From the IMG/VR virus record IMGVR_UViG_3300030107_003274, positions 1-31,467 of that record: a stretch of DNA of 31,467 nucleotides. One strand, 5' to 3'. Below, in pieces: positions 16,297-26,000 of the stretch. A program made the translations under genes and the position numbers. This DNA comes from a virus. Position 1 is the first letter of the stretch. Each line of letters begins with the position of its first letter. A model generated the notes under the pieces. The model saw nothing but the letters and a program-made list of their open reading frames with translations. It made no database searches and was not told the origin of the DNA.

Positions 16297-18861
16297 TTAT
16301 TGTAATGTCTGCTGAACCATCTCCGTAGCGACAGCTGGCAGTAAAGTATTTAATTCAAGATATGGTGGTATATCTCCAACTATTCTTAAAAATTCTAATT
16401 CATCTTCTTGATTAATATTTACTAATCGTCTATACCGATCACTTACTGTTAGGTATCTTTGATTATACTGTGATTTCTGTCTCAATCTTGCTAGTATTGA
16501 TAAGTCTTGTAGTTCTTGATTAAACACTGCTTCTAATTCTACAGGTGTAGATTCAAGTATATCAAGTATAGCATCAGTAGTTAACTCATACATACCAAAA
16601 TCAGTATAACCTGATTGTATTAATCCTAGAACTTCACCTACTGTATGCTCAGATAAAGGCTTTTCTAGTTCTGCATAATCACCATTCTTATCTCTAATAG
16701 CATCATAACCACCATTAGCTATAGCAGGTTTCGATTTAATTACATCTAGTAACTTAACAAAATCTTGATTCTGTTTAGTGACACGATATGTTCTAGATGC
16801 AGAAGGTTTATTTAATAATAACTGTGCATCAGATGGTTTTAATACCTCCTCTTCTGGTATAGTAAATTCATTTTCTTTTAATAAACCAGTAGCTATTAAC
16901 CTTTTTCTCATTAATTGTATAGGTGACATTTTCGTCCAACCACCTTTTAATATTTGATCATAGAAAACTGGTCTAACTGTAGATTTACCACTTAAAAATA
17001 ATGCAGCTTTACGTAAGTGTGGCTCTTCTCCTTCCCATGGTTCACTACTATCTAGAAGATTAATATCTTTAGCTATAGAGCTCTGTGTTTTACCAACAAG
17101 TGTTTGTAAATTAGAATCTCTCTCTTCTCCTACTTGCTCTCCTAAATTAAGATTACCATCTTTTGCTGCAGCCATAGCTTTCATTACTTCTCTTTGAGCT
17201 GCAGTGACAGCTTGTGCATGACTTCCAGTTTTTTCTAGGACTTCTTCATACTCAGCATTGTATAGGTTTTTTAAGTTTTGATTAGTAAAGAACCATTCTA
17301 AAGTACCTCTACCTGCTTCACCTAATGTATTTGTTAAGTGTTCATCAGTTGCCTTTTTTATGAAACTTTTTCTATCATCAGCAACACCACCTCTTTTTCT
17401 TACTACCTCTCGATATTTATCTCTAAGTGCTGTGTCCTCAAGTGCAGCTAGATCTTGTTCAGTAAGCATACCACCATTACTTAGTATTTCATCATACTGT
17501 TGAGCTAATGAAATGTCATCTTCTATACCTACATACCTTAAATTCTTTAATACATCAGGTACTTTGGTTGGGTCATTTACACCAACCTTTACCATCCATT
17601 CTGATATTGCATTATTTTTTTGATCTATAGTTACACTGTCTGGTAAATTACTAACTATTTGTTGTGCTTCAAATTTCCATTCATTTTCTGTTATAGCTCG
17701 TTCATCATCAACTACTTTCTTTTGATAATCTGCTAGACCTTTTCGAATGATACGTGACTCATTTTTCCAATACTTTCTTATAGTTTGGGTAGTACCATCA
17801 GCCGCTTCAAATGGATGATCTAATACAGCATTCATAGTAGGTTCTGATATTTTACCAGTACTCAATGAATTAGATAGATTTTGAGCCATCTCTTGCTTTG
17901 CTAATTTTTTAGATCCCCCAAATGCACCAGCATAAACATTAACATAATCAACTGCATAACCAGGATAATCTGCTAACTTAAGTTCAAGATCTTCAGCTCT
18001 AAGTTCTTTGTATACTCCACTTAATTCTTTACCATACTCTGTTAAGTATTTCTTTTCTCTAGTCTGCTCTTTCTCTAACAAACTTAAGAAATATTTTCTT
18101 TTAATACTACCATCTCTATTAGTTACAACATCTTTATTTTGATAGAGATATAGAGCCATTATTTTATTAGCTATATAAGCACGCTCTTCTGGACCAACTG
18201 CATTTACATAAGATTTTATATTGCGAGTTTCTTTACCAGTCTTTGGATCAATTATTGGACCAGTAATATCTGTTACATCAACTAGTAAACCTTGAGTTGC
18301 TTTTGCCCAGAATACAGGTTCCCATTTTGAAACTTCATTTAAAGTTCTACTTTGTTCAACTTTTAATCTATTACTTCTTAAAGCTTGTTCTTGTAAACCT
18401 ACATCGCCCATACTAGCAGCTAATGCTTCTGCATCAACTCCAAATTTATTTGAGATGTTTTCAGCATTTTGTTGTTGAAGAGCTACTTCATCTACCCACC
18501 TAATACCTTCAGGTCTGGTATGGAAATTACCACCAGATGCTCTAGTTAAACCTTCTCTTAAGGCATTTACATTTTCTTGCCAATCTTTAAATTGATCCCA
18601 ATCTTGTTTAGCTTTATCAACTTTACCAATTAAACCAAGTATTTGAGATGGTATTGTACCTTGACCTCTTTCTCTTTGATTATACTGCTGAATAAGAGAA
18701 TCAAACATACTTTCGACTTTTTGAGTATTCTCGTCGATAGCTTTATTCTGTTCTTCAGTTGGATCAACCTGTGTCTCTGTATAGTTTTGAGCACTAATAT
18801 CTACTGGTGCTCCAAGAGTTCTAAGAGCACTAGTTCTTTGTTCTGAATAAGATGATGTCAT
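16297..18861 (-). CDS. Internal virion (core) protein, T7 gp15-like
   Basis: 854 residues, long and predominantly helical, like T7 gp15 (747). It lies in the gp15 position between the gp14-like and gp16-like genes with 3- and 7-base gaps. Gp15 builds the internal core in the capsid and the periplasmic part of the ejection tube. Visible features are a Gln/Glu-rich N-terminal helix (TEEQNKAIDENTQKVESMFD), QQYNQRERGQGTIPS, repeated Lys/Glu helices through the middle (EKEQTREKKYLTEYGKELSG) and a C-terminal region ending ATEMVQQTLQ. No membrane segment or signal peptide is seen. Sequence alone would not identify it; order and size do. Confidence 0.82.
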   Translation of the reverse strand: MTSSYSEQRTSALRTLGAPVDISAQNYTETQVDPTEEQNKAIDENTQKVESMFDSLIQQYNQRERGQGTIPSQILGLIGKVDKAKQDWDQFKDWQENVNALREGLTRASGGNFHTRPEGIRWVDEVALQQQNAENISNKFGVDAEALAASMGDVGLQEQALRSNRLKVEQSRTLNEVSKWEPVFWAKATQGLLVDVTDITGPIIDPKTGKETRNIKSYVNAVGPEERAYIANKIMALYLYQNKDVVTNRDGSIKRKYFLSLLEKEQTREKKYLTEYGKELSGVYKELRAEDLELKLADYPGYAVDYVNVYAGAFGGSKKLAKQEMAQNLSNSLSTGKISEPTMNAVLDHPFEAADGTTQTIRKYWKNESRIIRKGLADYQKKVVDDERAITENEWKFEAQQIVSNLPDSVTIDQKNNAISEWMVKVGVNDPTKVPDVLKNLRYVGIEDDISLAQQYDEILSNGGMLTEQDLAALEDTALRDKYREVVRKRGGVADDRKSFIKKATDEHLTNTLGEAGRGTLEWFFTNQNLKNLYNAEYEEVLEKTGSHAQAVTAAQREVMKAMAAAKDGNLNLGEQVGEERDSNLQTLVGKTQSSIAKDINLLDSSEPWEGEEPHLRKAALFLSGKSTVRPVFYDQILKGGWTKMSPIQLMRKRLIATGLLKENEFTIPEEEVLKPSDAQLLLNKPSASRTYRVTKQNQDFVKLLDVIKSKPAIANGGYDAIRDKNGDYAELEKPLSEHTVGEVLGLIQSGYTDFGMYELTTDAILDILESTPVELEAVFNQELQDLSILARLRQKSQYNQRYLTVSDRYRRLVNINQEDELEFLRIVGDIPPYLELNTLLPAVATEMVQQTLQ

Positions 18862-18864
18862 AAT

Positions 18865-19497
18865 TTAACTCCAAGCTTTTTTATAATCCCAACCTGGGTT
18901 AGAGAAATCACCAAGTTTATAGCTTGATTTAGTACCGAAACCTTGTGATATATTACCTAAACCAGTTACTAAACCAGCAATGTCTGTTGCAAGACCAACA
19001 CCTTGTTTAAGTCTATCGAAACCACTTTGACCTACATACATTGTATCAGGTCCGAATTCAGGTCGTATCTGAATACTCTTTTTATTTTCAGCTAACATAC
19101 CTTGAGCTTTTCTAGTAACACCTAACATATATTTAGTCATTTTAGCACCATAAGTTTCATCACTAATTCGATCTAAATTAGCTTGTTGATTTAATAAAGC
19201 TAGGTATTGGTTTCTATTAGCTGTCCTAGATACACCATACTGGCCTTCATCTATTTTCTGTTCTTGAGCATAACCTCTAGCTAAGGCTTCTTGACCTTTC
19301 CTTACTTGACCTAAAATGTGAGAAGCTTGTTCTTGTAGATCACTTTTATCTCTACTTGCTCCTATAGCTATTCTATTTACGTTACGTTTGTAACTTATCT
19401 CTACATTTTGCTTATATTTTATTTTATCAGCTTGATATTTATAAAGCCTTTTTTTCTGCTCTATTTCAGCTGCTGCTTTATTTGGATTACTGCACAC
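18865..19497 (-). CDS. Internal virion (core) protein, T7 gp14-like
   Basis: 210 residues (T7 gp14 has 196). It begins [20 protein letters not shown], a short N-terminus containing Cys/Pro followed by a long Ala/Gln/Lys-rich helix, as is usual in gp14 proteins of marine T7-like phages. The C-terminal half has a Gly-rich amphipathic stretch (LATDIAGLVTGLGNISQGFG), a candidate membrane-inserting segment that fits the gp14 role of forming the outer-membrane pore during DNA ejection. The start overlaps the end of the gp13-like gene by 11 bases, and gp15 follows after 3 bases. Confidence 0.82.
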   Translation of the reverse strand: MCSNPNKAAAEIEQKKRLYKYQADKIKYKQNVEISYKRNVNRIAIGASRDKSDLQEQASHILGQVRKGQEALARGYAQEQKIDEGQYGVSRTANRNQYLALLNQQANLDRISDETYGAKMTKYMLGVTRKAQGMLAENKKSIQIRPEFGPDTMYVGQSGFDRLKQGVGLATDIAGLVTGLGNISQGFGTKSSYKLGDFSNPGWDYKKAWS

Positions 19498-19921
19498 GGC
19501 AAAACTCGATAAAGGACAATTGATTGGGTCCGTAAATTATTTTTCTTAAAAATTTGAACCCTAAAAATCTAAGTAATTTTAAATGTACAACATTCCGTTC
19601 ATCAAGAATATTCCAGAGTAAAGGCTCCTTCCTACTATCGACAAACCGTTTAGCTTCTCTTGCAAAAGTTAATGGATATTCATGTATTGCAGGTGTACAT
19701 AACATCCATATAATTCCATTTTCTTCTACACCAGCCATTCCGGCAGTCTTACCGTTTGGAACTGTAAAATAAACAGTAGTGCTTGAGTAAGCTGCACATT
19801 TTGCATATTCAATTGGATCATCCCCATGACCTTCTTGAAGCTCTCTGAGGTCATCTGGACGTAAGTTAGAGGCCACCTCCAAGGCAGCCTCCATTGTTAT
19901 CGGGTGAATGTAATTAGACAC
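19487..19921 (-). CDS. T7 gp13-like protein with GNAT acetyltransferase-like fold
   Basis: 144 residues, close to T7 gp13 (138), and in the gp13 position between gp12 and gp14. The sequence has features of the GNAT fold: an N-terminal helix region ([20 protein letters not shown]), central strands ([31 protein letters not shown]) and a C-terminal N...H.K.L..LGF pattern ([20 protein letters not shown]). Whether it acetylates anything is unknown; T7 gp13 is needed for proper virion assembly. Its start overlaps the end of gp12 by 8 bases, and its end overlaps gp14, consistent with coupled translation. Confidence 0.8.
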   Translation of the reverse strand: MSNYIHPITMEAALEVASNLRPDDLRELQEGHGDDPIEYAKCAAYSSTTVYFTVPNGKTAGMAGVEENGIIWMLCTPAIHEYPLTFAREAKRFVDSRKEPLLWNILDERNVVHLKLLRFLGFKFLRKIIYGPNQLSFIEFCRVQ

Positions 19922-22900
19922 GTCTATGTTGTTTTTGTGAGTACGCTCCTTCCCATGATAAAGATCTTAATGTTGCAGGTGCAGGGTGTTCAGATTTTAT
20001 TATCATTTCAACATTAGTATTCTTTTCATAGATAGGTATTGTTTTTATTTCTTCATTTAAATAAGGTGCATCAGATACTTCATATTCATCTAATTGAACT
20101 GATTCATGAATATCAGTATATGTATCCTTACCAGTTCTTCTTAACTCTGTTTCATAAAGACCAACCTTACCAAAGTTTAAATTAACTCTTTGTATGGTTA
20201 AGTATCCATTTAAATTAGAATCATAATTCGATTCACCTACTTGTTTCTTTATGTAGAATTTAGGTAATCTAACTCTATATACATATAAATAACCAACATA
20301 TAAACCTCCTGTAATGGAAGCAGTTGCTGCTGCACTTGATCCACCACCACCGCTAAAGGATATAGTAGGATTAGAAGTATAATTAGAACCACCATTAGTT
20401 ATAGTTATAGCAGTTACAGCACCACCTGATACTGTAGCTGTAGCTGTAGCTCCTGTACCTCCACCTCCACTAAAGGATATAGTAGGTGCTGATGTATAAT
20501 TACTACCACCATTAGTAATTGTTATAGTGGTTACTTCCTCAGACCAGTCTCCAGGAACTGTAAATGATGAGCTAGTCTTATCTCCACATATAGCATATCT
20601 ACCTATTCTAGTAGATGTACTATCAGTTTGTGTATCAACTATTACTAATTCATGTGTTGCTATTAATTGAGTTACATCTCCTAACCAACTTTGACTAGAG
20701 AATGTAGTCTTATTAGTAGTAGAACTATAAACACCTCCTGTTACAGAAATATAATTATCTAAATGTATTGGGAAGTCTCCTTCTTGATCATCATCAACTA
20801 CAGGATCACTAGCCATCTGTTTGAAATTTATCTTCTGTAAGAAGTCATCTGTATCTATGAAGAAATATTCATCATTAACAATGAAGTGATACTTAAGTGG
20901 ATTACTTAATCTCCATTTAAACCATGCAGCTTGCTTTCTATCACCTTGACCAGTAGATGGTGGTAGGTATTTAAACCCATATACTAAGTCTGCATTTGGT
21001 GTAGAAGTTGCATCAACATAAGATTGAGCAATAAAGATAAGATTATTTTCTCTAGAATTAGTTATAAGATCTACATCTTTAGGAATTAAAGTAGGTACAA
21101 GTATACTAGCATTATTAATTAACGGTTCTGTATCTCTAGTAACACCTATGACTTCATTCAAACGACTATATTTATTAGAAGTATCTACAAATGCAAAGGT
21201 AGTACCTAAAGATATGGGAGGAATTTTTTCGCTATAATTATAAGAGGATACTGGTTTAAGTTTAGCAGTATTAGGATCTAATACAGTATCATCAGAAGTT
21301 AATAAGAACTGCTGATTAGAACTAAAGCATAGTAATCCTGCTGTAATTTCTAAAGAATCATGTAGATTAGATGGGAATAAAGAAGACGAAGTTATATCTA
21401 TAGGATCTATTGCACTGATTGTTAAAGCAGTATTAGCCCAAAAATCAGGCTTATCTACTGTACCAGGTCTGGCTAAAATAACACTACTACCTGCTAAGAA
21501 ACCTAATCTATTTCTAAAGAAAACACATTTATTAATCCGTGTACCACTTCTAGATTTTGTTTTTAAGAAAGTAGGTTTAGGATTTGTTTTGTTATCACCT
21601 ATCCTTCTATTCTCCCACAACCATGGTTTAACAGTAAATGATCCTCCAGCATCTCTAACTAATGCCATTGGGAATGTAGATTGATCAAAGGCATTTCTGA
21701 TCTGAGGTCTAGGACATTCTACCCAAGAACCTGCACCATCTCTACCATTCTCTCCTTGAAATTTAAGATAGTAATCATCATCTTGAGAGTTTTCAAAGTT
21801 TAGAACTCTGACTACATAACCATCTTTACATTGTGCAGGTAGGTCAGCTACAGAATTAACTTCTCTATGCATTACTCTCATTAAATCTGAATGTAAAACT
21901 TCTATATTAAAATCAGATTTACAATATAAATATATACCATTACCTATTATTTTATAATTTATATGATCACTTCCAGATTTAATATTTAACTGACCAACAG
22001 TAGATGACTGCTTTTTAAGCATGGCATTACCTATTGTTGTATACCATCCATTCTCATCATTCCCTAAACTATTCTGAGTAGATGTATTCCAGTTAGGAGG
22101 ATAGTCATTTTGTATAGTATTTGCTCCACCTGAACCACGATTCCATGAAGGAGGATTAGATGGGCTATTACGGCCCCAATTATGCTGACCATTCAGTGCA
22201 TCAATAATGCCACCTAAAATACCATCTACAGAAACTGCTACCTGTGTATCAAATGGTGTTGGTACAGGTCTAGCTGGCATAATATTAGCTTTATGTTTAA
22301 CTATTTCATGGTCAGTAACTTCAATCTTTTGATAAGATTGTTCCTTACATTGAGTCATTTTGACTAAACATGTATCACCAGTAACCCAACCTTCACCACC
22401 ATGTAATAAATCTACAGTTCTAGCATATGTACAGCGATAATCATTACCCTCAATACTACCACTAGCACCACTTTTCACACCTTGCTGACCATTAATTGTA
22501 ATTCTAAAGGTTAAGTTATGTCTATACTCTGGTCTTTTATCTCCAGCATTTATATCATTATAAACACCCCATTTAGATAAAACAGGAGCAACTGCATCTT
22601 GTTCTCTAATTTTAGCAGGATTATGATTATTAGTTTCAGCTGCACTAAAGACTTGTGTACCTATACCTTCACATGTTCCAGTTCCATCGCCTTCATTTAA
22701 ATCATTTGAACCTGCAGTATCAAGAAGTTTGATTCTTGTAGCAGTTGATACTATAGTACCAGGGTGTTCTCCTGAAGTACTTTGATTAGCAGCTACATCT
22801 TCAGTAAAATCAACAGCATTATTTCTTTGGCCCCACCTAGAGAATCTTGGTCCTAAAGTATCATCCTCTGAATTATAAACATTTAATCCATACTGTCTAC

Positions 22901-23729
22901 CATTCTCTGTTCTGATTATCTCTATAAAACAACTATACTGTTCTTTCTCATTATCATAAGTAGAGTCTCCAGTCTTATCACCCCAACCTGCAGAATAGCT
23001 TGCATCAACTATATCAGGTTCAGTCTTTGGATTAGTAATATCTCTATTACTTATAAAAGAATAATCATTTATTGTAAGTACATTAATATTATTTGCAGGT
23101 CCAGTGGAATCACTTCTACTATGACCAGCTGCATCATTATTTGTACCTGTTGTTGCAAGGTACTGAGTGGTCATATCTTCTGTTGTTATAGCTGTTGCAG
23201 TAGCTGTTGTACCACTTGTAGGAGCTGCAATAGTTATAGTAGGAGTTGATGTATACCCACTACCATGATTAGTTATAGTTAGTCCTATTATAGTACCTGT
23301 TGTACTTAGTGTTGATGTAGCTGTTGCATTTACACCACCAGTAACATTAGGTGCTGAAATAGTTACAGTAGGTGCTGATGTATACCCACCACCTGCGTTT
23401 GTAATAGCATTTAATAAAACTCCATGGGCCATTGTACATGCAGAACCATCAGAGGTCTTCCACATTCTAGTGACACCATTATTATCTACTTGTCCTATAT
23501 AACTACCTTCTGTTTCATCTCTATGGTAATGAAAAAACTTACCACTAGATTGTACATTAGCTAGTTTAGAAGTACCTATTCTTGCAGCACCAGGTCTTTT
23601 AACTAATCCCTCTACAGGATCAGGTATACCATTTAAAATATTATTAACTTGATTAGGTAACTTCCTATCGTCTGGTTGTTCTGATATACCACCATTAAGG
23701 TTATCTATAGTTTGTGTGATGCCTGCCAT
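19914..23729 (-). CDS. Tail nozzle protein (T7 gp12-like tail tubular protein B), enlarged
   Basis: The N-terminus ([20 protein letters not shown], then [20 protein letters not shown]) is characteristic of T7-like tail tubular protein B, which forms the nozzle through which DNA leaves. The conserved nozzle core is visible at ~735-830 ([58 protein letters not shown]). The protein is 1271 residues against 794 in T7. Part of the excess is four Gly-rich modules of the type GGxYTSxPT: two at ~105-180 and two at ~1065-1140. The end ([19 protein letters not shown]) is typical of the family. It shares one base with the gp11 stop. Confidence 0.93.
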   Translation of the reverse strand: MAGITQTIDNLNGGISEQPDDRKLPNQVNNILNGIPDPVEGLVKRPGAARIGTSKLANVQSSGKFFHYHRDETEGSYIGQVDNNGVTRMWKTSDGSACTMAHGVLLNAITNAGGGYTSAPTVTISAPNVTGGVNATATSTLSTTGTIIGLTITNHGSGYTSTPTITIAAPTSGTTATATAITTEDMTTQYLATTGTNNDAAGHSRSDSTGPANNINVLTINDYSFISNRDITNPKTEPDIVDASYSAGWGDKTGDSTYDNEKEQYSCFIEIIRTENGRQYGLNVYNSEDDTLGPRFSRWGQRNNAVDFTEDVAANQSTSGEHPGTIVSTATRIKLLDTAGSNDLNEGDGTGTCEGIGTQVFSAAETNNHNPAKIREQDAVAPVLSKWGVYNDINAGDKRPEYRHNLTFRITINGQQGVKSGASGSIEGNDYRCTYARTVDLLHGGEGWVTGDTCLVKMTQCKEQSYQKIEVTDHEIVKHKANIMPARPVPTPFDTQVAVSVDGILGGIIDALNGQHNWGRNSPSNPPSWNRGSGGANTIQNDYPPNWNTSTQNSLGNDENGWYTTIGNAMLKKQSSTVGQLNIKSGSDHINYKIIGNGIYLYCKSDFNIEVLHSDLMRVMHREVNSVADLPAQCKDGYVVRVLNFENSQDDDYYLKFQGENGRDGAGSWVECPRPQIRNAFDQSTFPMALVRDAGGSFTVKPWLWENRRIGDNKTNPKPTFLKTKSRSGTRINKCVFFRNRLGFLAGSSVILARPGTVDKPDFWANTALTISAIDPIDITSSSLFPSNLHDSLEITAGLLCFSSNQQFLLTSDDTVLDPNTAKLKPVSSYNYSEKIPPISLGTTFAFVDTSNKYSRLNEVIGVTRDTEPLINNASILVPTLIPKDVDLITNSRENNLIFIAQSYVDATSTPNADLVYGFKYLPPSTGQGDRKQAAWFKWRLSNPLKYHFIVNDEYFFIDTDDFLQKINFKQMASDPVVDDDQEGDFPIHLDNYISVTGGVYSSTTNKTTFSSQSWLGDVTQLIATHELVIVDTQTDSTSTRIGRYAICGDKTSSSFTVPGDWSEEVTTITITNGGSNYTSAPTISFSGGGGTGATATATVSGGAVTAITITNGGSNYTSNPTISFSGGGGSSAAATASITGGLYVGYLYVYRVRLPKFYIKKQVGESNYDSNLNGYLTIQRVNLNFGKVGLYETELRRTGKDTYTDIHESVQLDEYEVSDAPYLNEEIKTIPIYEKNTNVEMIIKSEHPAPATLRSLSWEGAYSQKQHRRV
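20304..20530 (-). repeat. Pair of [18 protein letters not shown] modules near the C-terminus of the nozzle protein
   Basis: Two near-identical copies, [20 protein letters not shown] and [20 protein letters not shown], separated by an Ala/Thr linker. The DNA copies are also close, so the duplication is fairly recent or maintained by conversion. Confidence 0.85.
23188..23412 (-). repeat. Pair of YTSxPT modules near the N-terminus of the nozzle protein
   Basis: Two related modules ([20 protein letters not shown] and [20 protein letters not shown]) inserted after about 100 residues. They share the pattern of the C-terminal pair, so the same module has been added at two places in one tail protein. 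Confidence 0.8.
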
Positions 23730-24352
23730 TATCTACGTAAATTCCTCCAAGGTTGATATGTTGTATGAACTGAATCTTCAGGGAACCCGAACATCGAATG
23801 ATTACCTTGATTACATTCATACTCTATACACGCAGCTCTAGCTAGACCTTCTTGGTTAGCTAATAGACTAGTCAATTGTGGATCACCGACCAACTGTGTT
23901 GCTGCTACACGACTTGCTCTATATATTATATACCTTTTAAATACTGAAGGTAAGTCTTCGTAAGTAAATAATCTAGTAATATCAAGATTAATACCAGTTG
24001 ATGGTAACTCAGACCAGTCATCAGTGTGATCATACTTGTCATATAAATAACCATTTCTTTTTACTACATCATATTCACGTCTTTCCCATCCTTCAGATAC
24101 ATCCATTTTTAATATATCATTAGTAATAGTTATTTTACCATTACCATCTGGAATATAAGCTACATGTTTCTCTGTATTGAAATGCCACCCCTCATTTTGA
24201 ACATCTATATTAGCATCTCTTAGCAAATTATAGATAAACCCAACTTCTGGATTAGTAAACTGTAATGAGTTTATTGGTGACTGACCTATAGCACCCAGTA
24301 TTGAGTTAACTGCGGAGAGTTCGGTCTCGGTATCAATTGTCGTAGTTGCCAT
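23729..24352 (-). CDS. Tail adaptor protein (T7 gp11-like tail tubular protein A)
   Basis: 207 residues (T7 gp11 has 196). The opening [20 protein letters not shown] matches the start of this family almost diagnostically, followed by [20 protein letters not shown] and WHFNTE. Later motifs, [20 protein letters not shown] and a C-terminal helix ([20 protein letters not shown]), also fit. The adaptor ring connects the portal to the nozzle (gp12), whose start overlaps this stop by one base. It is the first gene after the capsid terminator, so it depends on read-through or on its own promoter; I could not identify one. Confidence 0.92.
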   Translation of the reverse strand: MATTTIDTETELSAVNSILGAIGQSPINSLQFTNPEVGFIYNLLRDANIDVQNEGWHFNTEKHVAYIPDGNGKITITNDILKMDVSEGWERREYDVVKRNGYLYDKYDHTDDWSELPSTGINLDITRLFTYEDLPSVFKRYIIYRASRVAATQLVGDPQLTSLLANQEGLARAACIEYECNQGNHSMFGFPEDSVHTTYQPWRNLRR

Positions 24353-24360
24353 AAGTTATA

Positions 24361-24393
24361 TAAATAAAAAAGGGGAGCGTGAGAACTCCCCTA
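24361..24393 (-). terminator. Intrinsic terminator after the capsid gene
   Basis: On the minus strand a perfect 7-bp stem, AGGGGAG/CTCCCCT with an 8-base loop, is followed directly by TTTTTTATTT. It starts 7 bases after the capsid stop codon, the same place as the T-phi terminator in T7, and would reduce transcription of the tail genes relative to the capsid. Confidence 0.92.
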
Positions 24394-24399
24394 TGTACA

Positions 24400-25557
24400 T
24401 TACCCGAATGCAGCAGGTGCGGTTGCTGTACCAGCGTACAGTTCCACAGCAGCAGCTGGGTTAAGATAATCAGCACCCATTGCCAAGCGGCCAAGGATAA
24501 CATCACCCTGATAAATCACGGAAACGTCACCTGAAGTTACTTGAACTTGAGGTCCAATTGCTTCAACAACACCTGCGGCTTCCTTCTGGAAGATAAGACC
24601 ACAGCTATTCTCGAAGTCTGATGTTCCGTTACCATAGTTGTTTACGGTCTCGGAAGTTTCATCAACCATTTCTACTTCAACGAAGCTACCTTTGTTACCT
24701 GGATCAGTAGTTCCTGGGTTAGTAGCAGATCCTGTACCATACTTAGCACCGAATCTTCCGAAGTAAGGAATGTTCATTGACTTGTAAATCTTGATACCAG
24801 CGATCTCGTAAACACCCTTACCTGATTGTAGGGCATCTCCTTGCTCGTCACGGTTAACAAGATAAGCACCAATACCAGAACCATCTAACCCTTTGATAAG
24901 AGCGTAGTACTGTCTTGGATTTAGTACACCTACACGACCTTCAGAACTTACTCCCTTCTCATCAAGTGCAGCTGCAGCATCATAGAATGCGTTAACTAGC
25001 TTATCTGGATCAAGAGCATCAGAACCGTTAGCTGTTGCGCCAACACGGATCTGGGTTCCACCTGGTTCTACGAAGTTAGTCTTCGTAATAGGTGATGCTT
25101 TACGTGCAGACTTAGTGATTGCACGGAAGATCTTTCTATCATAATTCTCTGCTAGAGCATATCCAATCTTCTTAGATATTTCACCACGTAGATCGTAGTG
25201 TGCAAGAGTCTCATCTAATTCATATACGAATGCACTTGAGATTAATAGATCATCACAAGTAATCGTCTTCTCAGCTACTGGAGGTGCGCCATCACTGTTA
25301 CCAAGAATGGAGTTACCAGGGGTATGGTACTCTGATTTGGTGCGACCCGTGTAGATGAACTGCAATGATTTGCCGTTCTTTAGGGTACGCTTAGTGATAA
25401 GATCCCTTGCAATTGTATTACGTTGGAATCCTTTGAACATCTCTCCAGAAAATAGCTTCAAATATAAGGCACGGCGTTGCGTGGTATTAGCAGCCGCCCC
25501 ATTATCAGCACCAGGTGCGGTAAGCGAAGCCTGATGTGCGGTTGATTGTTGAGCCAT
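24400..25557 (-). CDS. Major capsid protein (T7 gp10-like)
   Basis: 385 residues forming the icosahedral shell (T7 gp10A has 345). Sequence signs are the N-terminal arm (MAQQSTAHQASLTAPGADNG), then RRALYLKLFSGEMFKGFQRN, the E-loop region (TLKNGKSLQFIYTGRTKSEY), DDLLISSAFVYELDETLAHY and the C-terminal QGDVILGRLAMGADYLNPAA, all standard for T7-like marine phages. Codon use and GC content are richer than the neighbours, as expected for the most abundant protein. No Shine-Dalgarno sequence is visible in the 20 bases before the ATG; the leader is AT-rich. A hairpin cluster lies upstream and a strong terminator downstream. I saw no programmed frameshift product like gp10B, since the terminator follows at once. 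Confidence 0.95.
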   Translation of the reverse strand: MAQQSTAHQASLTAPGADNGAAANTTQRRALYLKLFSGEMFKGFQRNTIARDLITKRTLKNGKSLQFIYTGRTKSEYHTPGNSILGNSDGAPPVAEKTITCDDLLISSAFVYELDETLAHYDLRGEISKKIGYALAENYDRKIFRAITKSARKASPITKTNFVEPGGTQIRVGATANGSDALDPDKLVNAFYDAAAALDEKGVSSEGRVGVLNPRQYYALIKGLDGSGIGAYLVNRDEQGDALQSGKGVYEIAGIKIYKSMNIPYFGRFGAKYGTGSATNPGTTDPGNKGSFVEVEMVDETSETVNNYGNGTSDFENSCGLIFQKEAAGVVEAIGPQVQVTSGDVSVIYQGDVILGRLAMGADYLNPAAAVELYAGTATAPAAFG

Positions 25558-25629
25558 TGTTATGGATAAAGTTTATATATACGTTCTTCAGCTGAAAATT
25601 TTTTGATCAGTTTTTTGTGGTCTTTCCCA

Positions 25630-25672
25630 CCGTCTAGACGGCTAAAGGTATCCTCCGTGGAGGGCTAAAGCC
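25630..25672 (-). promoter_or_regulatory. Hairpin cluster in the capsid leader
   Basis: Read on the minus strand this gives GGCTTTAGCC (4-bp stem), CCTCCACGGAGG (4-5-bp stem) and CCGTCTAGACGG (perfect 12-base palindrome, 25630-25641). The sequence TTTAGCC recurs before two of them. It is followed by ~70 AT-rich bases that include TATATATAA (25572-25580), a possible -10-like sequence, and then the capsid ATG. Possible roles are RNase processing or mRNA protection, as around T7 gene 10, or a phage RNA polymerase promoter region. I could not assign one. Confidence 0.55.
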
Positions 25673-25677
25673 AATGA

Positions 25678-25708
25678 AAGAGAGGTCCGACTCTGAGGTG
25701 CCTCTCTT
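25678..25708 (-). terminator. Possible weak terminator or processing hairpin after the accessory cassette
   Basis: An 8-bp stem AAGAGAGG/CCTCTCTT with a 15-base loop begins 5 bases after the stop of the 51-aa gene. The T-tract is poor (TTTCATT), so it may be a leaky terminator or an mRNA-stabilising hairpin. Confidence 0.5.
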
Positions 25709-25713
25709 CCTAG

Positions 25714-25869
25714 TTAACCTGCTAATGCTTCTTCCAAAGATTGAGGTTCTTTTTCATCATCTGTTCCTGGAGGTTGGTATTCACTAGGCATAGTGTCTAC
25801 AGGTTCCTTCTCAGGTTCAGGTGAATATGATGTAACGAATGCTCGTTGAGCTGAACTTTGTTGTGCCAT
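25714..25869 (-). CDS. 51-aa acidic Pro/Glu-rich protein with capsid-like first residues
   Basis: Translated directly: it starts MAQQSSAQRAFVTSYSPEPE and ends DDEKEPQSLEEALAG. It is acidic and disordered-looking except for a short C-terminal helix. Its first residues (MAQQSSAQ) closely match those of the capsid protein (MAQQSTAH), encoded 157 bases downstream. A GAGGAG Shine-Dalgarno sequence precedes the ATG, which shares an A with the stop of the 43-aa gene (TAATG). Function unknown. Possible explanations are a small capsid-associated protein or a remnant of a duplicated capsid N-terminus. Confidence 0.75.
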   Translation of the reverse strand: MAQQSSAQRAFVTSYSPEPEKEPVDTMPSEYQPPGTDDEKEPQSLEEALAG

Positions 25870-26000
25870 TAATACTCCTCTATTTCACATGGTGGGCAGG
25901 ATCTACAGTGTTCATGTTCATACATGTGTAGACCCTCTACTAAAGTAAGGAACCCCAAGAGCATGAATAAACATGCCCAAGGGGATTCTAAATACTTCAT
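25869..26000 (-). CDS. 43-aa single-pass membrane protein with CxxCxxC motif
   Basis: Translated directly: MKYLESPWACLFMLLGFLTL, then VEGLHMYEHEHCRSCPPCEI and EEY. Residues ~8-22 form one hydrophobic span; after it come His26, His29, His31 and Cys32-x-x-Cys35-x-x-Cys38, a set of possible metal ligands or redox thiols. The ATG overlaps the stop of the secreted-protein gene (TGATG) and the stop overlaps the next ATG (TAATG), so it is embedded in a coupled chain. I know no named family. The His/Cys cluster suggests metal binding at a membrane face; this is inference. Confidence 0.75.
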   Translation of the reverse strand: MKYLESPWACLFMLLGFLTLVEGLHMYEHEHCRSCPPCEIEEY

